A DNA stretch of 64,000 bases. Source: Bacteroidota bacterium (GTDB taxonomy: Bacteria; Bacteroidota; Bacteroidia; Chitinophagales; LD1). The notes below the pieces were generated by a model. The model worked only from the letters and a program-made list of their open reading frames with translations, made no database searches and was not told where the DNA came from. The translations under genes were made by a program, and so were the position numbers. The stretch spans positions 62,001 to 126,000 of the forward strand of contig JADKJG010000004.1 of NCBI GenBank assembly GCA_016722375.1. The letters are read 5' to 3'. Of this stretch, positions 1 through 8,969 are shown one piece after another. The first letter of the stretch is position 1, and each line of letters begins with the position of its first letter.

Positions 1-150
1 TGGTGAGCCTACAGTAAGAAAGCTGGTATAAATAAAGAACAGCCGAATGTCTCGAGCGGGCATTTTGAGTTTTTCTCCAATACGCTCACAAACACCGAAT
101 ATACGTGACTCGATGACAAAACGAGTGGACTCCAAGGACATCATTTTCAT
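1..150 (-). CDS. PspC-domain protein, N-terminal part (runs off the left edge)
   Basis: Reading leftwards from an ATG at 148-150, 50 codons are open to the window edge. The peptide begins MKMMSLESTRFVIESR and continues with an FGVCERIGEKLKMPARDIRL stretch, then an aromatic and hydrophobic run that looks like the start of a membrane segment. This fits the short PspC-like proteins often found beside DUF2851 genes in Bacteroidota, which is the arrangement here. The internal methionines at codons 3 and 4 are alternative starts. The C-terminus is outside the window, so the identification rests on about 50 residues and on context. Confidence 0.6.
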   Translation of the reverse strand, partial: MKMMSLESTRFVIESRIFGVCERIGEKLKMPARDIRLFFIYTSFLTVGSP

Positions 151-174
151 GGTTTTATTCCGAAAGTTATAAAA

Positions 175-1446
175 TCATTTTAAAATCTTATTTCCAATAG
201 CACATTCCAGACAACGAAAATGACTACAGTATTCAGTTTTTAATTGTAACAAAGCCTGGGTATCGAATGCATCGTTAGGTTTTATCCCTAATAGTATCCA
301 ATTTTTAATTATAGCATTATCTTCTGCTTCACATTCTTCTAGAAGCTTCAATGCGCGTTCGCAATATTCCTCTTGGTCCTTATACTTTCCATAGGCAAAT
401 AGCACTGGTGCAACCGCATTGATTAGGAGAACGTTTTTCGCCCCGCTACCCAGACGAAACTTTACTTATTTTGAAAGTTTGTCAAATACATAATGTTGCT
501 GCCAATAGTCAGATACAAGCCCATCAAAAAGCATCTGAATCTTCTTAGGACTCTTTATCTCCAAAATTTGAGAAAATATCTTTTCCTCGTTGTTCATAAT
601 AGAAGCCAATTGAGCTAAACGTATTGTAGGAAAATTAGAAGGCCGAAGGCGTAAAAATTTCCACTCATGTTTTTCGATAGGCTTAAGAGAATATAAGCGT
701 TTGAGATATAAATACTCTTTACGAAGCTGATTAGGATATTCATCCTCCGATTCTTCTTCTAAGAAACCAGCCTGGCCGAAAACCAGCGCTTCGAGTTGCA
801 ATGATTCGTCACGATGCTTCGCCCAAATCTTGACGGGCAGGGACTGGGCAAGCCGAGTAAAGGGTTCTTTATTAATGGATGCACCAAGATAGCGTGCGCA
901 CATTACAAACATGATTTGCTCCCAATCATTTTTTGATTCAGAAAGTAATGCTTGTATCTGTTGCACTTTGTGCTCCATGCGTTCTATAGCAAGGCGTTCC
1001 ATAAAATGCCTAACGGTAAAGTGATTTACCTGATTAAAAAACTTTTGACAAGGAATCCAGCTTTTTCGCTGCTCTAATTCTTCATAGCGTGCTAATATTC
1101 CGGGCACGATAAGGTCTTTTAACTCTACGACCTGAATGGCTTGGCCTTTTTCATTATAGGTGTTCTTGTTCCCATTTTCATAAACGACATGGAGAATGAC
1201 GTTATTATACGCCTTGTCTCGATCATGCCGATGTTTGTGCCAATCATCTCCATTGACATGCAATTCCACTGTTCCGGCCCAAACCACATCGCCGTGTCGA
1301 ACCCTGGCATTTTGAAAATCAGCTCCAGAGTTTGCATTCTGTTCTCCTGGGTGAAGTATATCAACCAGATGTCCTTGAACCGATGTTAGGGTAAATGGCT
1401 GAAACATTCTGAACTTCCAGATAAACTGTAGTAGTTGCTCATTCAT
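175..1446 (-). pseudogene. DUF2851 family protein, split by an in-frame TAA
   Basis: The first part (1446 to 466) encodes 326 residues starting MNEQLLQFIWKF and is typical of the DUF2851 family, conserved in Bacteroidota and of unknown function. It ends FDKLSK and then TAA at 466-468. The same frame continues without a further stop to 175: VKFRLGSGAKNVLLINAVAP, then VLFAYGKYKDQEEYCERA, and a Cys-rich end (CSHFRCLECAIG). That tail is the expected C-terminus of the family, and the joined length (about 423 residues) suits it. Because the frame is unchanged on both sides, the lesion is a substitution, not an indel. It is either a real nonsense mutation or a base-call error. The ATG at 403-405 would give only a 76-residue fragment. 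Confidence 0.8.
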
Positions 1447-1500
1447 ATTTCGAATATAATCATCTGCAAAATAGAGAAATGAATGGTTTGTGTTAGTCTA

Positions 1501-1530
1501 TTGTAAATCTTTTTCAATATTCTATATTTG
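1501..1530 (+). promoter_or_regulatory. Bacteroidota-type promoter of the his operon
   Basis: TTG at 1501-1503, exactly 19 bases, then TATATTTG at 1523-1530. This matches the known Bacteroidota consensus of a TTTG-like -33 element and a TAnnTTTG -7 element with about 19-21 bases between. Transcription would start near 1536, about 25 bases before the leader-peptide ATG. It is the best promoter match in the window. Confidence 0.75.
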
Positions 1531-1561
1531 CACCCGTATGTTAGTTAAGAAAATTCAGAGC

Positions 1562-1615
1562 ATGTATCACCATCTTCATTCAATCTGCATGAGTGCGGAG
1601 CGTTATGATGTTTGA
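1562..1615 (+). CDS. his operon leader peptide (17 aa)
   Basis: ATG at 1562 opens a 17-codon frame, MYHHLHSICMSAERYDV, ending in TGA at 1613-1615. Three of codons 3 to 6 are His (CAC, CAT, then CAT). It lies between the his promoter and a terminator placed just before hisG, the standard position for an attenuation leader peptide. The role inferred is ribosome stalling on His codons when charged tRNA-His is short. The frame is too short for coding statistics, so the call rests on His content, position and the matching RNA structures. Confidence 0.7.
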   Translation: MYHHLHSICMSAERYDV

Positions 1616-1662
1616 TGAGGGATCATCCAATTATATAAAGCCCGCACGCTGCGGGGCGTTTT
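1593..1662 (+). promoter_or_regulatory. histidine attenuator (antiterminator and terminator arms)
   Basis: GTGCGG at 1593-1598, inside the leader peptide frame, is exactly complementary to CCGCAC at 1642-1647, which includes the left arm of the terminator hairpin. The two pairings exclude each other. A ribosome stalled at the His codons (1568-1579) would leave 1593-1598 free to pair and prevent termination; a ribosome that reaches the TGA at 1613 would cover it and let the terminator form. The logic is inferred from base pairing and from known amino-acid attenuators. Confidence 0.65.
1640..1662 (+). terminator. intrinsic terminator of the his leader
   Basis: CCCGCA (1641-1646), loop CGC, TGCGGG (1650-1655), then GCGTTTT and an A/T-rich run. 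A six-pair GC stem followed by a T tract, 14 bases before the hisG ATG, is what an attenuator needs. Confidence 0.7.
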
Positions 1663-1675
1663 AATTTAAAAAAGT

Positions 1676-2536
1676 ATGGATAACAAATTACGGATTGCAA
1701 TTCAAAAATCAGGCAGGCTGAACGAGGACTCGCTCAAACTTATCAAAGACTGCGGCATTTCCATAGATAATGGAGAGGATCAGCTTAAGGTTACTGCGCG
1801 CAACTTTCCTATGGAGGTGTTTTTTCTTCGTAATTCTGACATACCTCAGTATGTAGAAGACGGAGTAGCAGACATTGCAATCATCGGTGAGAATGTTCTG
1901 ATGGAGAAACCTAATCAGGTGAATACCATTCAAAAATTAGGTTTCAGCAGATGCAAGGTGTCGCTTGCCATACCCAAAAACGAAGAGTACTCAGGCTTAT
2001 CCTATTTCAACCAAAAAAAATTGGCAACCTCTTATCCCAAGACGTTAAAGTCATTTCTGGAGAAGAATAAACTCACTGCCGAGATTCACGAGATATCAGG
2101 TTCTGTGGAGATAGCTCCCAATATCGGTCTGGCAGATGGGATATGCGATATTGTGAGTACCGGCTCCACTTTGTTTAAGAATGGATTGAAAGAAGTAGAA
2201 GTCCTTTTCTATTCCGAGGCGGTATTGATTGCCGCTCAGAAAATGGATGTGGATCGAAGAAAATTATTCGATAGATTTCTGTTTCGCATACACTCGGTTC
2301 TGGCTGCTCGCAACAACAAATACATCTTGCTCAATGCCCCTAACGAAAAGATCAAAGAAATTATTTCTATTCTTCCTGGAATGAAGAGTCCTACGATTCT
2401 TCCACTGGCAGAATCAGGATGGAGCTCGCTGCATTCGGTGATTAGCGAGAAAGAATTTTGGGAAAAGATAGACGCGCTTAAATCCGCCGGTGCCGAAGGC
2501 ATTCTAATAGTTCCGATTGAAAAAATGGTGATGTAA
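1676..2536 (+). CDS. hisG: ATP phosphoribosyltransferase, long form
   Basis: 286 residues. HisG joins ATP and PRPP in the first step of histidine synthesis in the cytoplasm. The N-terminal catalytic domain shows LRIAIQKSGRLNEDSL, the GVADIAIIGENVLME segment and the PRPP-loop region (LADGICDIVSTGSTL). About 75 C-terminal residues (from roughly 210, ending with AGAEGILIVPIEKM) form the regulatory HisG_C domain that binds histidine in the long form, so no separate HisZ is expected. First structural gene after the attenuator; the hisD ATG follows after one base. Confidence 0.95.
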   Translation: MDNKLRIAIQKSGRLNEDSLKLIKDCGISIDNGEDQLKVTARNFPMEVFFLRNSDIPQYVEDGVADIAIIGENVLMEKPNQVNTIQKLGFSRCKVSLAIPKNEEYSGLSYFNQKKLATSYPKTLKSFLEKNKLTAEIHEISGSVEIAPNIGLADGICDIVSTGSTLFKNGLKEVEVLFYSEAVLIAAQKMDVDRRKLFDRFLFRIHSVLAARNNKYILLNAPNEKIKEIISILPGMKSPTILPLAESGWSSLHSVISEKEFWEKIDALKSAGAEGILIVPIEKMVM

Positions 2537-2537
2537 G

Positions 2538-3813
2538 ATGAAAATTATTAAATATCCCTCTAAAGAAGATTTGCCGAAACTACTCCGCCGGCCGAAACAT
2601 GATGCGGATGAGACAAAGGTTTTGGAAATACTATGGCAGGTACAAGTTAAAGGTGATGAACAACTGCGGAAATACTCCTTGCAGTTTGACAAAGTCCGTA
2701 TCAAAGGTTTTCGTGTTTCGGCTTCTGAAATTAGAGATGCCATTAAAAAAGGAGACAAGAAACTGGAACGAGCTATTCTGACGGCTTGTAGAAACATTCA
2801 GAAATTTCACGCTGCTCAAAAACAAAAGGTGAAGAAGATAGAAACCACCAAAGGCGTGGTTTGCTGGCGCGAAAGTCGCCCGATTGAAGAGGTTGGCTTA
2901 TATATCCCCGGCGGAAGTGCGCCCCTTTTTTCTACTGTGCTGATGCTTGCCATTCCGGCAAAACTTGCTGGCTGTAAAAGAATAGTGATGTGCACCCCTC
3001 CTGATAAAAAGGGGGGCATTCACCCTGCTATTTTACTTGCATCACAGTATTGTGGTGTAGATGAAATTTACAAAGTAGGAGGTGCGCAAGCGATTGGCGC
3101 AATGGCTTATGGTACAGAAAGCATTCGACCCGTGCAGAAAATATTCGGACCCGGAAATTCCTATGTTACCATGGCAAAGCAACTAGCGCAAAAAGACGGA
3201 GTCGCTATTGATATGCCCGCCGGGCCTTCTGAAGTATTAGTTGTGGCGGATGAAACTGCTGATCCTTCATTCATTGCGGCTGACCTGCTTTCGCAGGCGG
3301 AGCATGGACCTGATTCGCAGGTTATCTTTGTTTCACTTACGGAGAATCTTTTGCGTGAGGTAGAATGTGAATTGACGAAGCAATTGAAGGACCTACCACG
3401 TAAAACTATTTCACAAGATGCCTTGAGTCATTCCAAATTCTTCTTGGTGAAGACCAAGCAAGATGCAGTAGATATTATCAATGAATACGCTCCCGAACAT
3501 TTAATCATTGCGGCGAAAGACGAAAAGTACTTCCTAAAGAACGTGAATAATGCAGGCTCGGTTTTCATTGGCAACTACACACCCGAAAGCGCGGGCGATT
3601 ATGCTAGCGGGACCAATCACACACTGCCTACTAATGGATATGCACGCATATAGTGGAGTATCGCTCGATTCGTTTGTCAAGAAAATAACCTATCAAAAGA
3701 TTTCAAAGGGGGGAATAAGAAAATTAGGAAACACAATTGAAACGATGGCGGAAGCAGAGGGTTTGCTCGCTCATAAAAATGCAGTCGGCATCCGTTTGAA
3801 AAAAATAAAGTAG
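2538..3813 (+). CDS. hisD: histidinol dehydrogenase, frameshifted near its C-terminus
   Basis: HisD oxidises L-histidinol to L-histidine in two NAD-dependent steps with a zinc ion. Family motifs are present: LYIPGGSAPLFSTVLM, IFGPGNSYVTMAKQLA, IDMPAGPSEVLV and LSQAEHGPDSQV. The frame from 2538 stops at 3651-3653 after TLPTNGYARI. The missing end (AYSGVSLDSFVKKITYQ to the TAG at 3811-3813) is in another frame. Restoring GC in the GCACGCATAT run at 3642-3650 would give the usual YARAYSGVS and about 425 residues. The change is therefore a two-base deletion, by sequencing error or mutation. If real, the enzyme would lose its last roughly 55 residues. Confidence 0.9.
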
Positions 3814-3816
3814 AAC

Positions 3817-4861
3817 ATGTTTGATATAGAAACTATAGTCCGGGATAATATCCGGAATTTGAAACCCTATTCTTCCGCACGCAGTGAGTTCCAGGGTGAT
3901 GCTCAGGTGTTTTTGGATGCCAACGAAAATAGCTTTGGTTCTCCTCTGCCTGAAAAATACAATCGTTATCCAGATCCTTTGCAATTGGAGTTAAAGGGAA
4001 GGCTGAGTAGCATCAAGGGCGTTCCTGCACAGAACATCTTTCTAGGCAACAAGAGCGATGAAGCCATTGATATCCTGTTCCGTATTTTTTGCGAACCCCA
4101 AAAAGACAATGTCATCATCTGTCCGCCTACATACGGCATGTATGAGGTGAGTGCCAACATTAATAACGTGACTTTAAAGAAAGTCCCTCTTCTTCCGACG
4201 TTTGAACTGGATGTGGAGAGCATTCTTGAAAATGAAGATGCGCAATCCAGATTGCTTTTTGTGTGCTCTCCTAATAATCCGACTGGAAATTCTTTGAACA
4301 TAGATGATGTTGAATTACTCATTCAAAAGTTTACAGGAATAGTGGTGATAGATGAAGCTTACATCAATTATTCCATGCAGCCTTCGTTCATCAGGCTACT
4401 GACTGACTATCCAAATCTGGTTGTGATGCAAACCTTTCAAAGGCATGGGCTTGGCGGTTCTTCGACTTGGAATGGCTTTCGCATCCGAAGCAATCATTGA
4501 ATACATGAACAAGGTGAAGCCGCCCTATAATGTAAATCTAGCCACTCAGGAATTAGCTATGGCCGCACTAGATAATATCAATTGGGTGAATGACCATATT
4601 CGCCAAACGGTGAAGGAAAGGGAGCAGATAATAGAGCAGATAAAATCTCTTCCGCTGATTGAAAAAATATTTCCTACCGATTCAAATTTCTTCCTAGCGA
4701 AAATGAAAGAACCAAGGAAGGTTTACGATTATCTCGTATCGAAAGGTATTATCGTTCGCGATCGAAGTAATGTGACACTTTGCGAAGGTTGCCTAAGAAT
4801 AAGCGTAGGAACTCAGGAAGAAAATACGCTGCTCATAAAAACCTTAAAACAATATTCATGA
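3817..4861 (+). CDS. hisC: histidinol-phosphate aminotransferase, carries two small frameshifts
   Basis: PLP-dependent class I/II aminotransferase that makes histidinol phosphate from imidazole acetol phosphate. The first frame (3817-4500) has FLDANENSFGSPLP, the YPDP motif, FLGNKSDEAID, FVCSPNNPTGN and VVIDEAYINYS. It then reads MQTFQRHGLGGSS, where the family has the PLP-lysine segment QTFSKAWGLAGLRLG. Adding one T to TTT (4435-4437) and one G to GGG (4447-4449) restores QTFSKAWGLAVLRLGMAF and joins the second frame, which runs to 4861. Both lesions are single-base losses in homopolymers. The joined protein has about 348 residues. The stop overlaps the hisB ATG. Confidence 0.9.
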
Positions 4862-5991
4862 AGAAAGTTTTGTTCATAGACCGCGACGGAACCATTATCC
4901 TTGAGACGGATAATTTTATGATTGATTCCTTTGATAAACTAAAGTTCTTTCCGAAAGTATTTCAGTATCTCGCACGGGTTGCCTGCGAGATGGATTTCGA
5001 ATTGGCTTTAGTCACCAATCAGGATGGGTTGGGAACTAAGGAATTCCCCGAAGAAAATTTCTGGCCTGTCCAAAATTTTATCATGGAGACTTTTAAGGGA
5101 GAAGGCGTTGAGTTTAAGGAGGTTCATATTGACAAATCATTTCCGCACGACATGCTGCCAACGCGCAAACCGGGCACCGGAATGTTGACAAAATATTTTT
5201 CGCCTGAGTATGATTTGAAAAACTCGTTCGTTATTGGCGACCGGATTACGGATGTGATGCTGGCTAAGAACCTCGGTTGTAAATGTATCTGGCTGAACGA
5301 TGGCAGAGGCTTAGGCGTAACTGAAATCTCGGAAAAGGAACAGGAACTGGCCGAGTATATTGCCCTCGATACCCGCGACTGGGAAAAGATTTACAATTTT
5401 CTGAAAGGCGGATCGAGAAGGACAAGACATATTCGCACTACCAAAGAAACCTCTATCGTGGTAGGAGTTGATTTAGACGGAACCGGTAAGGCGGAAATAT
5501 CTACCGGTTTGAATTTCTTTAATCACATGTTGGAGCAGATTGCCAGACATGGTGGTATTGATTTGAAGATAGTTGCCAAAGGAGATTTGCACATTGACGA
5601 ACACCATACTATAGAAGACACCGCGATTACTCTGGGCGAAACATTTCTTAAAGCTTTAGGCGATAAAAGAGGAATTGAGCGCTATGGTTATTGTCTGCCG
5701 ATGGATGATGCCTTGGCACAAGTGGCCATTGATTTCGGTGGAAGGAATTGGATTGAATGGAACGTTGAATTCAAAAGAGAAAAGGTAGGCGATGTGCCTA
5801 CCGAGATGTTCTTTCATTTCTTCAAGTCGTTCAGCGATGCAGCCAAATGCAACCTCAACATCAAAGCCGAGGGCGAAAATGAACATCACAAAATCGAAGC
5901 CATCTTCAAAGCATTTGCCAAGGCCATTAAAATGGCGGTGAAGCGTGATGTGACCAACCTTCAACTACCTTCCACAAAAGGGCTCTTGTGA
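4858..5991 (+). CDS. hisB: bifunctional histidinol-phosphatase / imidazoleglycerol-phosphate dehydratase
   Basis: 377 residues from the ATG at 4858, which overlaps the hisC stop (ATGA). Residues 1 to about 165 form the HAD-type phosphatase, with the DRDGT nucleophile motif near residue 8 and the IGDRITDVMLAKNLGCK motif. From about residue 185 follows the dehydratase, with FFNHMLEQIARHGGIDL, the metal-binding DEHHTIEDTA and GENEHHKIEAIFKAFAKA. It catalyses steps 7 and 9 of the pathway. An upstream ATG at 4780 in the same frame lies inside hisC and adds no family sequence, so it was not used. Confidence 0.95.
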   Translation: MKKVLFIDRDGTIILETDNFMIDSFDKLKFFPKVFQYLARVACEMDFELALVTNQDGLGTKEFPEENFWPVQNFIMETFKGEGVEFKEVHIDKSFPHDMLPTRKPGTGMLTKYFSPEYDLKNSFVIGDRITDVMLAKNLGCKCIWLNDGRGLGVTEISEKEQELAEYIALDTRDWEKIYNFLKGGSRRTRHIRTTKETSIVVGVDLDGTGKAEISTGLNFFNHMLEQIARHGGIDLKIVAKGDLHIDEHHTIEDTAITLGETFLKALGDKRGIERYGYCLPMDDALAQVAIDFGGRNWIEWNVEFKREKVGDVPTEMFFHFFKSFSDAAKCNLNIKAEGENEHHKIEAIFKAFAKAIKMAVKRDVTNLQLPSTKGLL

Positions 5992-6575
5992 AAGTAGTCA
6001 TCATCAATTACGGAGCCGGCAATACACAATCCGTGAAGTTTGCATTGCAACGATTAGGCGCAAGCCCGATATTGAGCGATGATAAAACCGAAATACTTTC
6101 CGCCGATAAACTAATCTTCCCAGGTGTCGGTCATGCAAAAGCGGCGATGAATGTGTTGAAGGAGAAACAGCTCGACCGTTTGATTCCACAATTAAAGCAG
6201 CCGGTGTTAGGAGTCTGTCTCGGCATGCAACTTATGTGCCGATTTAGTGAAGAAGGAAATACAGACTGCCTTGGCATTTTTGATGAAACGGTTAAACTCT
6301 TTGAGCCAAAACTCAAAGTGCCGCACACGGGCTGGAATCAGGTCATCACTTCTTATCCAGCAACTAACAACCAACAACTAACAACTAATGAAGACTGGTT
6401 CTACTTCGTTCATAGTTACTACGTTCCAAAAAATGAATACACCACTCTGAGTTGCAATTACATCACGGAGTTCTCTGCCGCGATTCAGAAAGACAATTTC
6501 TACGGTATGCAGTTTCATCCCGAGAAAAGCGGCGAGGCCGGAGAAAAATTACTCATGAAATTTTTAGAGCTATAA
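5988..6575 (+). CDS. hisH: imidazole glycerol phosphate synthase, glutaminase subunit
   Basis: 195 residues, GTG start overlapping the hisB stop (GTGA). Class I glutamine amidotransferase that passes ammonia to HisF. The triad is visible: Cys77 in LGVCLGMQLM and the His-Glu pair in GMQFHPEKSGEAGEKL near the C-terminus. The oxyanion-strand PGVG motif is at about residue 45. Its partner HisF is encoded next, as the second half of a HisA-HisF frame, so the glutaminase must dock on a fused protein if the fusion is real. Confidence 0.95.
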   Translation: MKVVIINYGAGNTQSVKFALQRLGASPILSDDKTEILSADKLIFPGVGHAKAAMNVLKEKQLDRLIPQLKQPVLGVCLGMQLMCRFSEEGNTDCLGIFDETVKLFEPKLKVPHTGWNQVITSYPATNNQQLTTNEDWFYFVHSYYVPKNEYTTLSCNYITEFSAAIQKDNFYGMQFHPEKSGEAGEKLLMKFLEL

Positions 6576-8074
6576 TGTTCATTATACCCGCCATAGATAT
6601 CATTGACGGACATTGCGTGCGCCTTTCGCAAGGCGACTATGCGCAGAAGAAAATCTACAACGAGAACCCGCTCGAAGTCGCGAAAGAATTTGAAGCAGCA
6701 GGTATCGAGCGCCTACATCTGGTTGATTTGGATGGAGCGAAGTCGCATCACATCGTTAATCACGCCGTTCTTAAAGAAGTATCGGGCAACACCTCTCTGC
6801 AAATTGATTTTGGCGGCGGAATAAAAAGTGATGAGGATGTAAAGCTCGCCTTTGAAAACGGAGCAAAACAAATCACCGTGGGCAGTATTGCCGTAAAATC
6901 GCGCGAGACAGTTTTAAAATGGTTGAAGCATTATGGCCCCGAGAAAATAATTCTTGGTGCCGATGTAAAAGGCGAATCCATCGCCATCAACGGATGGCAG
7001 GAAAGCAGCTCGCTCAATCTTTTCGACTTCCTAGAAGATTACATTCAGCAAGGTATCCGGTATGTTATCTGCACCGACATTTCTAAAGATGGCATGTTGC
7101 AGGGACCCTCCTTCAATCTTTATCAAAAAATTCTTTTGCGTTTTCCTGAAGTAAAACTGATTGCCAGCGGAGGCGTTAGCGAGATGAATGATTTAATCCG
7201 TCTGAACGAAATGGGTTTGTACGGCGCTATTGTCGGCAAGGCAATTTACGAGGGAAATATTTCGCTTGATCAACTCTCTTCATTTCAAAGCCCTTCCCTT
7301 CGGGGAGGGTTGGGAGGGCTTGCCAAACGTATCATCCCTTGCCTTGACATCAAAGATGGGCGCACGGTCAAGGGGGTCAACTTTGTCAACCTGCGCGATG
7401 CGGGCGATCCGGTGGAGCTTGCCAAAATTTATGCGGCCGAAGGAGCCGACGAACTCGTGTTCCTCGACATCACCGCCACGCACGAGCGCCGAAAAACTTT
7501 GATTGAACTGGTAGAGCGCGTGGCGCAGAACATCAACATTCCTTTCACCGTTGGCGGCGGAATTGCCTCGGTGGATGATGTCTATGCCTTGTTGCAAAGC
7601 GGGGCCGATAAAGTTTCGGTCAACTCCGAGGCGGTGCGCCATCCGCAACTGCTGAATGAAATCTCTGACCGGTTCGGCAATCAATGTTTGGTGTTGGCGA
7701 TAGATGCCAAAGAGGTGAATGGAATTTGGAAAGTATTTCTCAACGGCGGGCGACTGGAAACCGAAAGAGAATTGTTTGAGTGGGCGAAGGAGGGCGAGCA
7801 ACGCGGTGCCGGTGAAATTCTTTTCACCTCTATGAATCACGACGGAACAAAGAACGGATTTGCGAACAATGCCTTGCGGCAACTTTCTCAAACCGTCAAC
7901 ATACCGGTCATTGCATCCGGTGGCGCCGGAACCATGCAGCACTTTTTCGATACCTTCACCGAAGGCAAAGCCGATGCCGCTTTGGCTGCCAGCATTTTTC
8001 ACTTTAAAGAAATCAGTATCCCCGATTTGAAAGCATATCTCAAACAAAAAGGATTAGTCATACGAAGCTATTAG
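6575..8074 (+). CDS. hisA-hisF: HisA-HisF fusion: ProFAR isomerase plus IGP synthase cyclase
   Basis: One open frame of 499 residues starting at the ATG 6575-6577, which overlaps the hisH stop (TAATG). Residues 1 to about 235 are HisA (FIIPAIDIIDGHCVRLSQGD, FGGGIKSDEDV, TDISKDGMLQGPS). Residues from about 250 on are a complete HisF (LAKRIIPCLDIKDGRTVKG, ATHERRKTL, PFTVGGGIASVDDV, NHDGTKNGF, IPVIASGGAGTM). Both are (beta/alpha)8 barrels acting in consecutive steps. HisA and HisF are normally separate. The junction (SSFQSPSLRGGLGG) is encoded by a palindromic intergenic-type repeat, and no stop or ATG remains between the halves. A TTG about six codons before the conserved AKR could be an internal hisF start. 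Confidence 0.85.
   Translation: MFIIPAIDIIDGHCVRLSQGDYAQKKIYNENPLEVAKEFEAAGIERLHLVDLDGAKSHHIVNHAVLKEVSGNTSLQIDFGGGIKSDEDVKLAFENGAKQITVGSIAVKSRETVLKWLKHYGPEKIILGADVKGESIAINGWQESSSLNLFDFLEDYIQQGIRYVICTDISKDGMLQGPSFNLYQKILLRFPEVKLIASGGVSEMNDLIRLNEMGLYGAIVGKAIYEGNISLDQLSSFQSPSLRGGLGGLAKRIIPCLDIKDGRTVKGVNFVNLRDAGDPVELAKIYAAEGADELVFLDITATHERRKTLIELVERVAQNINIPFTVGGGIASVDDVYALLQSGADKVSVNSEAVRHPQLLNEISDRFGNQCLVLAIDAKEVNGIWKVFLNGGRLETERELFEWAKEGEQRGAGEILFTSMNHDGTKNGFANNALRQLSQTVNIPVIASGGAGTMQHFFDTFTEGKADAALAASIFHFKEISIPDLKAYLKQKGLVIRSY
7289..7320 (+). repeat. palindromic repeat forming the hisA-hisF linker
   Basis: AGCCCTTCCC at the left and GGGAGGGCT at the right pair with one bulge, with an inner CCCTTCGGGG. 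GC-rich palindromes of this kind are common between genes in Bacteroidota. Here it lies exactly at the join of the hisA and hisF halves and is translated. Confidence 0.6.
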
Positions 8075-8089
8075 GATGAAAAGATATTT

Positions 8090-8144
8090 CGCACAGAGGC
8101 ACGGAGAATACAATTCTCGGCTGTTATCTCTGTGTCTCCGTGCG
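8090..8144. repeat. imperfect inverted repeat (CACAGAGGCACGGAG type)
   Basis: CGCACAGAGGCACGGAGA at the left end and TCTCTGTGTCTCCGTGCG at the right end are imperfect inverted copies in the hisF-hisI gap. A related but different element lies at 13045-13135. This looks like a dispersed REP-like family. It could fold in the his transcript, but there is no T tract, so I do not call it a terminator. Confidence 0.55.
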
Positions 8145-8178
8145 ATAAATAATAATTTATAAAAAGGAAAAACGGACT

Positions 8179-8775
8179 ATGAAAATTGATTTCACCAAAG
8201 GCGCGGGACTTGTTCCCGCCATCATCCAGGACGCTGCTACCGGTGCGGTGCTCATGCTCGGCTTTATGAACGAAGAAGCCTTTCAGAAAACGCAGACCGA
8301 AAAGCGCGTCACCTTTTTCAGCCGCAGCAAAAACCGCTTGTGGACCAAGGGTGAAGAGTCCGGCAATTTTCTTGATGTGGTTTCCATCCTGATTGATTGC
8401 GACCATGATACGCTTCTTATAAAAGCAAAACCCCACGGACCGGTGTGCCACACCGGTACCGATACCTGTTGGAATGAAAAGAACAGCGCCCCTCCGCTTG
8501 CTTTCCTTGCCGAACTGGAAGCCACCATCGCCGCGCGCAAAAATGCAGCGCCGGAAGATTCATACACCGCAAAACTTTTCTCCAAAGGCATCAACAAGAT
8601 TGCACAGAAGGTGGGCGAAGAAGCCACCGAACTCATCATCGAAGCCAAGGATGACAATCCGGATTTGTTTCTGAACGAAGCCGCCGATTTGTTGTTCCAC
8701 TACCTCATCCTGCTGCGTGCAAAGGGCTATGGACTGGCCGATGTCATCACCGTGCTCGAAGGCCGTAAGAAATAA
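8179..8775 (+). CDS. hisI: bifunctional phosphoribosyl-AMP cyclohydrolase / phosphoribosyl-ATP pyrophosphatase
   Basis: 198 residues (often called hisIE). Residues 1 to about 105 are the cyclohydrolase, with GFMNEEAFQKT, FFSRSKNRLWTKGEESGN, the metal-site DCDHDTLL and the CHTGTDTCW motif. From about 110 on is the MazG-like pyrophosphatase HisE, with NKIAQKVGEEATELIIEA and EAADLLFHYLILL. It does steps 2 and 3 of the pathway and is the last his gene. About 104 bases with an inverted repeat separate it from hisF. Confidence 0.95.
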   Translation: MKIDFTKGAGLVPAIIQDAATGAVLMLGFMNEEAFQKTQTEKRVTFFSRSKNRLWTKGEESGNFLDVVSILIDCDHDTLLIKAKPHGPVCHTGTDTCWNEKNSAPPLAFLAELEATIAARKNAAPEDSYTAKLFSKGINKIAQKVGEEATELIIEAKDDNPDLFLNEAADLLFHYLILLRAKGYGLADVITVLEGRKK

Positions 8776-8903
8776 GCAAATCATTTGGGCGGCTTACGGG
8801 CTTTCGGCTATATCTTTTTCGACTCGCTTATATTTTAAAGGATGAAAAAGGATGCCGCCTCTATCCCGGCCGCAGTGCAGCGCTCTTCATCAAGTTCTAT
8901 AGA

Positions 8904-8935
8904 TAAAAACAAAAGTCTTTAGGACGTTTGTTTTT
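8904..8935. repeat. dispersed repeat, ACAAAAGTCTTTA type, copy 1
   Basis: ACAAAAGTCTTTAGGACGT followed by TTGTTTTT. Similar imperfect palindromes are at 13008-13040 and 14771-14802. All three are in gaps between genes. No function is visible. Confidence 0.45.
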
Positions 8936-8969
8936 GAATAGCACAAAACAAATACTGACTGTGCATTAT

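Noticed and set aside
4780..4857. Longer N-terminus for HisB
   Set aside because: The extra 26 codons lie inside hisC in another frame, and the family starts at the ATG 4858.
7280..8047. 255-codon open frame on the minus strand
   Set aside because: It lies wholly opposite the strongly conserved HisF half and has no recognisable family; it is a by-product of codon bias.
8090..8144. Terminator between hisF and hisI
   Set aside because: The inverted repeat is imperfect and has no T tract, and hisI is expected to be in the operon.
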